Part shown: in pieces, positions 1 through 5,150 of the stretch
Layout of the letters: each line of letters starts with the position of its first letter
Position numbering within the stretch: position 1 is the first letter of the stretch
NCBI GenBank assembly: GCA_003153655.1
Contig: PMAK01000067.1
Coordinates: 15,220 to 24,463 of the forward strand
DNA: 9,244 nt
Source of the DNA: Phycisphaerales bacterium
GTDB lineage: Bacteria > Planctomycetota > Phycisphaerae > Tepidisphaerales > Tepidisphaeraceae
Direction: 5' to 3'
The notes under the pieces: model-generated
What the model saw: the letters and a program-made list of their open reading frames with translations, nothing else
The model's database searches: none
Told to the model about the DNA's origin: nothing
Made by a program: the position numbers and the translations under genes

Positions 1-1
1 A

Positions 2-814
2 TCAGAGGATTGGCTGGTGGGAAATCTCGTGGCGATCGGGATGAACCGTCTCGCGGATGAGACGATCGGCGCGGCCGTCGGCGCGGGAAGTTTTTCTAGC
101 GAACAATGCGCTAAACTCGCCGCGGTGATGGACAATGTGCCGCCGCCAAAGGCCATGTGGGAAACCATGGACCAGTGCGAGCGATGGAGCCCGCTGGACA
201 TGGTTCAGTTCATCGCTGAGGGACAAGCGCAAACGCTCGCCAGCGGCAATGCCGCTAATGATAAATGGCTTGCGCCTTTCAAATCTCTCGACCGAAACTC
301 GGTGGATTGGAACGCGGTGCTCAAGCGCATGAACGGCCTCAGCGACGAGATGGTCGCGATACTGAAGTCGCCGACGGTTAAGGAAGATCTGACTGCGCAG
401 CGAGCTTTTGATCGAAAAATCGCGGCGATCAAAGCGAAACAGGCGCGGCAAATCAATCTGGACAAAAAAGAAGGGGAAACAACCGACGCTTATTCGCAGC
501 GAGTCGGCGACGCGATCGTCGTCACGTGCGTGCCCAGCCTGTCTCGAGCGGAAGCCACTTATCGCAAGGGATCGATCCGCGATGAATTGGCCCGGGCCAT
601 CGTGGCGGCGGGGCAATATCACGCTGAGAAAGAAAAGTGGCCGGACAAGATTGATGATTTAACGCCCCAATATTTGCCGGCGTCGCTTAAGGACGCTCTG
701 GTGAACCTCGGAGCGGGGCCGGTCCGCTATCAGCATCGCAGCGCTGGAATATCGCTTCACGCGCGCGACGAAGCTGATCCGAGCTCGGAGGATATTTCTG
801 TTGGGATTAGATAG
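2..814 (+). CDS. Hypothetical protein, 3' part only (5' end outside window)
   Basis: The reading frame is open from the first bases of the window, so this is the C-terminal part (about 270 residues) of a longer protein. The first internal start-like codon is a GTG at 17, but nothing marks it as the true start. I do not recognise a catalytic domain. The middle is rich in charged, probably helical segments. The C-terminal region, residues about 190-265 counted from the GTG, has the pattern 'DELARAIVAAGQYHAEK..WPDKIDDLTPQYLP' followed by a short predicted beta region. This resembles the C-terminal segment common in planctomycete hypothetical proteins, where a helix leads to 'YR.e.G.wP..L.dL.P.YLP'. 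That resemblance is recalled, not searched. The stop codon lies inside a small hairpin that may end transcription. Nothing ties the gene functionally to the conjugation cluster downstream. Confidence 0.7.
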   Translation, partial: SEDWLVGNLVAIGMNRLADETIGAAVGAGSFSSEQCAKLAAVMDNVPPPKAMWETMDQCERWSPLDMVQFIAEGQAQTLASGNAANDKWLAPFKSLDRNSVDWNAVLKRMNGLSDEMVAILKSPTVKEDLTAQRAFDRKIAAIKAKQARQINLDKKEGETTDAYSQRVGDAIVVTCVPSLSRAEATYRKGSIRDELARAIVAAGQYHAEKEKWPDKIDDLTPQYLPASLKDALVNLGAGPVRYQHRSAGISLHARDEADPSSEDISVGIR

Positions 815-838
815 GCGAGAGGGGAAACGCCCTATTTT
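811..838 (+). terminator. Weak intrinsic terminator candidate
   Basis: The left arm ATAGGCG (811-817) pairs with CGCCCTAT (828-835) with one bulged C, around a 10-nt purine-rich loop. The stem runs into TTTT (835-838). It overlaps the TAG stop of the upstream gene. The stem is short and the U-tract minimal, so efficiency is doubtful, but it would separate the upstream gene from the conjugation cluster. Confidence 0.4.
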
Positions 839-1187
839 GTGCCCGGCTGCTGAGATCGATCCCACCGACATGTGCCCGCTGAAATCGCCATTACCCCTAT
901 CATGGACGCACAACCCCCGAAAATGACAGCGATATCCCCACCTGGCAAGAATTAACTTTTGACCGGCTGGAAATGACTATATGATAGGATTATCGGACGG
1001 TCCCAAGCTAAAATTGGCCGAACCGCTCGATGTGGTGTATATCCATGAGTGGGCGTTTTTGACGCCGGCGAATCAGGGTGGATTCGCTCTAGATCATCTG
1101 CCTCAGGAAGTGGCCGCCTTCGCTACGGAAGGTTCACGCTGCCACGGGAACGTCGGATTGTGACAACTTGTTTGCTTTGGAACCGCT
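839..1187. other. Intergenic region and leader upstream of the E1 gene
   Basis: I see no convincing gene here. A 60-codon open frame (981-1163) lies in the same frame as the E1 gene and ends 24 nt before it. It lacks a good ribosome binding site, and its third codon positions are much less GC-biased than those of the neighbouring genes. It also begins inside the candidate -10 element. A nested inverted repeat lies at 1110-1145: outer arms GTGGC (1110-1114) and GCCAC (1141-1145), inner arms CCTTCG (1117-1122) and CGGAAGG (1126-1132). The 200 nt or so before the E1 start may therefore be an untranslated, partly structured leader. Confidence 0.45.
959..985 (+). promoter_or_regulatory. Candidate sigma70-type promoter for the E1-JAB-E3-E2 cluster
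   Basis: TTGACC (959-964) and TATGAT (980-985) resemble -35 and -10 hexamers. The spacer is 15 bp, shorter than the usual 17, inside a locally AT-rich stretch of otherwise GC-rich DNA. Transcription would begin near 992 and give a leader of roughly 195 nt before the E1 start codon. The hexamers were picked by eye. Confidence 0.35.
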
Positions 1188-2402
1188 ATGCATGAGCGGA
1201 TGCTTCATATTTCATCGGATGCCGCCTCGGGCCAGGATCGCTTCGATCGCTTCCGCCTGATCGGGTGGTGGGACCAGTCCAAGCTCGCGGCCGCAAAAAT
1301 ACTCGTTGTCGGCGCGGGCGCGCTCGGCAACGAAATCGTCAAAAACCTTGCCCTGCTGGGCGTCGGAAATATTTTGATCGCCGACATGGATCGCGTGGAG
1401 AATTCCAATCTCTCCCGCTCCGTTCTCTACCGCGAATCGGACAACGGCCGCTTCAAGGCCGACGTCGCCGTCGAGGCCGCCAAGTCGCTCTATCCGAATA
1501 TTCGCGCGCACGCCTTCAACGGCAATGTCGTGCACGACCTCGGCATGGGCGTCTTCCGCTGGGCGGACATCGTCATCGGCGGCCTGGATAATCGCGAAGC
1601 GCGCCTGTCGATCAATCGCCAATGCCATCGCGTCAATCGTCCCTGGATCGACGGCGCCATCGAGGCCATCGCCGGCACGGCGCGCGTTTTCCTCCCCGGC
1701 GAAGGACCATGCTACGAATGCACGATGTCCCAGATCGATTGGAAACTGCTGCAAGCGCGCCGGTCGTGCAACCTGCTGAGCCGCTCGGAAATGGAACAGG
1801 GCAAAACGCCCACGACGCCAACGATCGCATCCATCATCGCCGGCGTGCAATGCCAGGAAGCGGTGAAGCTGATCCACGGCATGCAAACCATCGCCGGCTC
1901 CGGCTGGGTATTCGACGGGCTCTCCGCCAGTTCGTACATCGTCGAATACCAGCGGAAAGACGACTGCCTGAGCCACGAAACGCTCAGCCAGATCCACGCA
2001 CTGGATGCGGGCGTTGATGATCTGACGGTGGGGGACCTGCTCTCCGAAGCGCAAAGATTATTGCCCGGGGTGCAACTCGAATCATGCCGCGACGTGCTGC
2101 AATCGCTCGATTGCCCACGTTGCGGCACATCGGAAAAAATGTTTGTGTCGCTTGGAAAAGTCCGCGCGGAAAAGGCGTTCTGTCCGAACTGTCCGGACGT
2201 TCGCCGCGAGGTAAAAACCTTTTTCCGCATCGGGGATGATCCGGAATTGATGGACCGCACGCTGGGCCAGATCGGCTTTCCGCCGCTGGACATCGTGGTG
2301 GCCCGTCGTGGGGATGAAGTGATCGGTTTTGAAATGTCGGGCGATCGCAGGCGCGTGCTGGGCCCGCTTACTGAAGAAACGGAGGCGTTGTCATGGGAGT
2401 GA
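1188..2402 (+). CDS. E1-like (ThiF/MoeB/UBA superfamily) adenylating enzyme
   Basis: A 404-residue protein with a complete ThiF/E1 Rossmann-type adenylation domain. Visible motifs are the nucleotide loop GAGALG (residues 42-47), acidic D66/D68, SNLSR (73-77) with R77, K90, and D134-N-R136. In this superfamily these bind ATP and Mg and adenylate the C-terminus of a ubiquitin-like protein. CYEC (C175, C178) and a second pair region (C309/C312, C332/C335) look like zinc-binding cysteines. C194, in 'RRSC', precedes the 'PTTPTIAS' stretch and is my candidate for the thioester cysteine, by position only. Residues about 337-404 form an extra C-terminal alpha/beta region. The protein is far shorter than eukaryotic E1s, as expected for bacterial forms. 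An in-frame TGA at 1161 limits the start. ATG 1188 is chosen, ATG 1200 is possible, and neither has a strong Shine-Dalgarno. It overlaps the JAB gene by 10 nt. A role in sulfur transfer (ThiF/MoeB-like) is less likely because an E2 and a JAB are adjacent. Confidence 0.92.
   Translation: MHERMLHISSDAASGQDRFDRFRLIGWWDQSKLAAAKILVVGAGALGNEIVKNLALLGVGNILIADMDRVENSNLSRSVLYRESDNGRFKADVAVEAAKSLYPNIRAHAFNGNVVHDLGMGVFRWADIVIGGLDNREARLSINRQCHRVNRPWIDGAIEAIAGTARVFLPGEGPCYECTMSQIDWKLLQARRSCNLLSRSEMEQGKTPTTPTIASIIAGVQCQEAVKLIHGMQTIAGSGWVFDGLSASSYIVEYQRKDDCLSHETLSQIHALDAGVDDLTVGDLLSEAQRLLPGVQLESCRDVLQSLDCPRCGTSEKMFVSLGKVRAEKAFCPNCPDVRREVKTFFRIGDDPELMDRTLGQIGFPPLDIVVARRGDEVIGFEMSGDRRRVLGPLTEETEALSWE
2381..2385 (+). 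promoter_or_regulatory. Strong ribosome binding site for the JAB gene, inside the E1 gene
   Basis: GGAGG lies 7 nt before the ATG at 2393, within the last codons of the E1 gene. It fixes the JAB start and makes coupled translation of E1 and JAB likely. It is the clearest Shine-Dalgarno in the cluster. Confidence 0.75.
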
Positions 2403-3205
2403 TTCAAACGGTAGAAAATGCGAGCAGCCTGGATGGCGATATCGATTTTGCGCAAGCCCCGAAGCGGGATCTGCTCAGGCAAAAGCTAAGCGGCCCGCGC
2501 ATAACGGAATTTCAGGTCGTCATCCGCCAGTCCGCGCTCAATGGTATTCACACGCATGGCGACAGCTCGCCGGCCGCGGAAATCTGTGGCGTACTCGTGG
2601 GCGATGTCTATCAGGACGCCACCAGCGCGTTCCTTCAGATCGAGCATATCATCAAGGGAGAAGCCGCCACCAGAAGCGCCGGGCAGGTGACATTCACTGC
2701 CGAAACCTGGCAGCACATTCAGGAAATCATGGATCGGGACTATTCCGATCTCCGCATCGTCGGGTGGTATCACACCCATCCCGGCCATGGGATTTTCCTG
2801 TCGGAGATGGATATCTTTCTGCACGAGAGCTTTTTCGGTCTGCCGTGGCAGACAGCGCTGGTGTACGATCCGCGGACAGGCGACGAAGGATTTTTCAGTT
2901 CCGAATCCGGACATGCGCGACGGATGCCGCACCTGATCGAAGCCAATGAGCCCGCGACAGCCAAACTGTCGCACGCGGGTTTGCCGGTCGGAGAGCTTGA
3001 GACTGCTCCCATCGTGGCGCCGCGGCGGGCGGCCGTTCCGCTCATGCGGACGCGTAAGCGACACCGCACCGCCTCCCTGGGACGGCTTTTGCTCGCTATT
3101 ATCGGACTATTCCTGTTCGCCGCGCTCGGCGTCATCATTGGCCTTGCGATTCGGACACAGGACCTGCATCTTCCCGACTGGGTTCTTAGGATGTCGCGAC
3201 CCTAG
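2393..3205 (+). CDS. JAB/JAMM (MPN+) metalloprotease with C-terminal transmembrane anchor
   Basis: A 270-residue protein of the JAB/MPN/Mov34 family, zinc isopeptidases that remove or mature ubiquitin-like proteins (Rpn11 and AMSH are eukaryotic relatives). The JAMM signature is complete: E63 in 'AEICGVLVG', then H127-T-H129, seven residues, S137 and D140. It should therefore be catalytically active. A basic linker (about 205-227, 'RTRKRHR') leads to one strongly hydrophobic segment (about 229-254), then a short tail. By the positive-inside rule the basic linker puts the catalytic domain in the cytoplasm. The N-terminal ~35 residues match nothing I recognise. The gene overlaps the E1 gene by 10 nt, so the activating and removing enzymes are produced together. 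A 94-nt gap separates it from the FHA-RING gene. The likely role is trimming the modifier precursor or removing it from membrane-proximal targets; which one cannot be read from sequence. Confidence 0.93.
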   Translation: MGVIQTVENASSLDGDIDFAQAPKRDLLRQKLSGPRITEFQVVIRQSALNGIHTHGDSSPAAEICGVLVGDVYQDATSAFLQIEHIIKGEAATRSAGQVTFTAETWQHIQEIMDRDYSDLRIVGWYHTHPGHGIFLSEMDIFLHESFFGLPWQTALVYDPRTGDEGFFSSESGHARRMPHLIEANEPATAKLSHAGLPVGELETAPIVAPRRAAVPLMRTRKRHRTASLGRLLLAIIGLFLFAALGVIIGLAIRTQDLHLPDWVLRMSRP

Positions 3206-3299
3206 GTGTTCGCGCCCCGTCCGCCCCGAGCGGGCGTACAATAGCGGAAAGAGGGCCGTCGGTGTTCGAGGGCCATGGACCGCGGTTTTGCGTGACGGC
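3206..3299 (+). promoter_or_regulatory. Intergenic gap with hairpin and possible -10 element
   Basis: This is the only real gap inside the cluster. It contains a short GC hairpin (CGCCC 3222-3226, GGGCG 3232-3236, 5-nt loop) with no U-tract, directly followed by TACAAT (3237-3242), a good -10-like hexamer. No convincing -35 lies 16-18 bp upstream. The site could be an internal promoter giving extra E3 and E2 transcript, or a chance match. Confidence 0.25.
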
Positions 3300-4430
3300 A
3301 TGGCAAGTCTGGTCATCCAATCCGGTGATCTCATTCAGGCGGCGTCGTTTACGCACCGCGTGCTGATCGGCCGCAAGGCTTTCAACGGCGTTCAATTCGG
3401 CCAGCGCGTCGTCTCCCGCATCCACGCCTGGATCGACCGGGACGGGGATTTATTCTACGTCGCCGACGCCCGCAGCCGCGGCGGCACCACCGTCAACGGC
3501 CAGCGCATCGAATCCAAAGCAATACTCCACGACGGCGACGAAATCAGCGTCGGCCCCGCGAAGATGACCTTCCACGACACCAACGAGCTCCCCGAAGGCT
3601 CGGTCACATTCGAAATCGCCGAGGATGGAACCAACCCGGAATTCGATAATCCCGGAATCCTGCTCGCCTGTTCGTGCGGTGCGCCGATGTGGGTTCCGGC
3701 CAGCATGGCCGGCGCGTATGGACGATGCGCGATCTGCCAGGGTGAAATCACCGTCCCCGGCGAGCCCGCTTCCGGAATTCGCCGCCCGCTGACGCCCAAC
3801 GATTCCATCGTCGATATGACGGTCATCACGCAGCCGGTCGAACTCGGTTCCAGCGCCCGGCCGTTCGATCCGCTCGCGGCGGATCACATGCCCGAGCCGC
3901 GCCCGCAACCCGCCGCGCGCGTCTGCGGCATCTGCCAAAGCCAGATCTTGCCCGGCGAAGTGACGACCGCCTGCCCCGATTGCTCGCAAAGTTATCACGC
4001 CGAATGCTGGCGCGAAAATCATGGATGCGCAGCCTACGGTTGCGGCCAGGTCGGAGCTTTGGATGAACCCCTGCCCGAATCGGAATTAACCCCGGTATCA
4101 GGTCTGGAAGATCTGGCGGTCGCCGCCGCGGCCGCAAGCGGGCCTGGAAGATCGCGGGCCGCGCCATCCGCGCAAGATCCAAAAGAACCTTTCCCCTGGG
4201 ATTTCGCCCTTCTCGGCGGCAGCGTTTTCGGCTCAGTCCTCGGCGCATTCACCTTCGGCGTCCCGCCGCTCGCGGTCGGCGCTGCCTCGGCGGTCTACGC
4301 CATGCGCACCCGAAACGGAGGCAAACGCGTTGCCGCGGTTTCGGCGGTCATTTGCGTCTTCGGCGTCGCCCTCGGCGTGGTCATCAGCCGATTCGTCTGG
4401 TTCAACGTGCCCTTGTGGGGTGCCCGATGA
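3300..4430 (+). CDS. FHA - zinc ribbon - RING-like - transmembrane protein, candidate E3 ligase
   Basis: A 376-residue protein with four parts. Residues 1-100 form an FHA domain with its phosphothreonine-binding signature: G24-R25, S39-R-I-H42 and N66-G67. Residues 120-152 form a zinc ribbon (C124/C126 and C143/C146). Residues 209-248 form a RING-like treble clef: C209/C212, C225/C228, H233/C236, C243/C248. This cysteine/histidine order matches prokaryotic RING families, which are often encoded near E1, E2 and JAB genes. Residues 300-376 hold two or three hydrophobic segments (about 303-336 and 344-363), so the protein sits in the membrane. The soluble domains are inferred to face the cytoplasm, where E1, E2 and phosphoproteins are. 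The frame is open further upstream, but 3300 is the first ATG after the JAB stop (a TTG lies at 3288) and begins the FHA domain properly; no clear Shine-Dalgarno precedes it. The stop overlaps the E2 start. The E3 role is inference; it might instead be a scaffold. Confidence 0.88.
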   Translation: MASLVIQSGDLIQAASFTHRVLIGRKAFNGVQFGQRVVSRIHAWIDRDGDLFYVADARSRGGTTVNGQRIESKAILHDGDEISVGPAKMTFHDTNELPEGSVTFEIAEDGTNPEFDNPGILLACSCGAPMWVPASMAGAYGRCAICQGEITVPGEPASGIRRPLTPNDSIVDMTVITQPVELGSSARPFDPLAADHMPEPRPQPAARVCGICQSQILPGEVTTACPDCSQSYHAECWRENHGCAAYGCGQVGALDEPLPESELTPVSGLEDLAVAAAAASGPGRSRAAPSAQDPKEPFPWDFALLGGSVFGSVLGAFTFGVPPLAVGAASAVYAMRTRNGGKRVAAVSAVICVFGVALGVVISRFVWFNVPLWGAR

Positions 4431-5080
4431 TCCGCTTCGCCTGCCCGGGTTGTGGCGGCCAATTCAACGTCCCCGAATCCTTCACCGGACGCCAGGCCCG
4501 CTGCAAAAAATGCGGCAGCACCATCATCGTCCCACCCGCGAATGAAACGCCCGCAACCTCGCGCGTCCGTCCGCCGACGCCGATCGTCAACCCGGCGAAA
4601 ATCTCCGTCCGTTCCCGCCGCCTCATCGCCGATCTGAAACAGATGCGCGAAGCCTTTGGCGACGGCCCATTGATTCGGATTCTCGAAACCGAAGGCGAAC
4701 CCGCCGAGGTCTACAAAATCGAATACAACATCCGCGGAATCGAAACCCTCAAACGCAAAAGCCCGGCCTATCGCGAGCAGCATGTCGCGGAGATTCGCAT
4801 GCTGCGCGACTATCCGCGCATGGCCCCCGCCTGCCGGATGCTCACGCCGATCTTTCACCCGAATATCGACGAAGCCGCAATTTGCGTCGGCGATCACTGG
4901 GTCGCCGGCGAGCGCCTGACGGACCTCGCCGTCCGCATCGGACAGATGATCGCGTATCAAACCTACAACATTAAAAGCCCGCTGAATGGCGAAGCCGCGA
5001 TGTGGGCCGATCTGAATCCGACGGCCCTCCCGATCGACAGCCGCGATCTGTACCCGCCGATGTTAGAGTCGATTGTTTAA
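4427..5080 (+). CDS. E2-like ubiquitin-conjugating (UBC-fold) protein with N-terminal zinc ribbon
   Basis: A 217-residue protein. Residues 1-37 are a zinc ribbon with C6/C9 and C26/C29. Residues about 60-200 are a UBC/E2 fold. 'YP...P' (Y129, P130, P134) precedes 'LTPIFHPNID', with HPN at 144-146. C153 follows the HPN asparagine by seven positions, one fewer than in typical eukaryotic E2s, and W158 follows five residues later. These are the hallmarks of an active E2, with HPN stabilising the transition state and the cysteine carrying the modifier as a thioester. The later 'SPLNGEAA' resembles the 'NP...P' element after the active site in E2s. The start is the ATG at 4427, which shares ATGA with the TGA stop of the RING gene; a GGGG run 5-8 nt upstream may act as ribosome binding site. 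The coupling suggests the E2 and RING protein are made together as partners. Upstream in-frame codons exist, but the zinc ribbon starts right after this ATG. Confidence 0.92.
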   Translation: MIRFACPGCGGQFNVPESFTGRQARCKKCGSTIIVPPANETPATSRVRPPTPIVNPAKISVRSRRLIADLKQMREAFGDGPLIRILETEGEPAEVYKIEYNIRGIETLKRKSPAYREQHVAEIRMLRDYPRMAPACRMLTPIFHPNIDEAAICVGDHWVAGERLTDLAVRIGQMIAYQTYNIKSPLNGEAAMWADLNPTALPIDSRDLYPPMLESIV

Positions 5081-5090
5081 CTGGTCCGTT

Positions 5091-5136
5091 TGCCTGCACT
5101 GAGCTCGTCGAAGTGCCTGCACTGAGCTCGTCGAAG
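5091..5136. repeat. Two tandem 23-bp repeats between convergent genes
   Basis: Two identical copies (5091-5113 and 5114-5136) abut without spacer. Each unit holds GCACTGAGCTCGTCGAAG. With the next bases, each copy is framed by GCACT and AGTGC, so it can form a small hairpin on either strand with sheared G-A type mismatches inside. The pair lies 11 nt after the E2 stop and 14 nt before the end of the M48 gene. No U-tract follows on either strand, so it is not a classic intrinsic terminator. The core looks like the dispersed 'GAGCTTGTCGAAG' intergenic repeat seen in many bacterial genomes; that is recalled, not searched. Confidence 0.8.
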
Positions 5137-5150
5137 TGCGGGTCGTGTTT

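Noticed and set aside
981..1163. 60-codon open frame upstream of the E1 gene as the missing ubiquitin-like protein
   Set aside because: Too short for a beta-grasp fold, no C-terminal Gly-Gly (it ends NVGL), no ribosome binding site, third-position composition unlike the neighbours, and its ATG lies within the candidate -10 element.
1212..2482. Long antisense open frames opposite the E1 gene (280 and 256 codons)
   Set aside because: They mirror a high-GC coding strand. The sense frame has clear E1 motifs; the antisense products are Arg/Ala/Ser-rich with no recognisable motif.
2946..3299. Upstream in-frame extension of the FHA-RING gene overlapping the JAB gene
   Set aside because: The extension lies in another frame of the JAB coding region and gives a Ser/Arg/Pro-rich sequence. 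The FHA domain begins properly at the ATG at 3300.
3450..4960. Antisense open frames opposite the FHA-RING and E2 genes (190 and 221 codons)
   Set aside because: The sense frames carry FHA, RING and E2 motifs. The antisense proteins are low-complexity Gly/Ala/Asp/Arg shadows.
1188..5080. Classification as a Bil-type antiphage operon
   Set aside because: The order and content differ (no modifier gene, added FHA-RING membrane ligase, membrane-anchored JAB), and no defence or mobile-element genes are nearby, so a defence role is not supported by the window.
5091..5136. CRISPR array
   Set aside because: The two copies are directly adjacent with no spacer, and there are only two. No cas gene is present.
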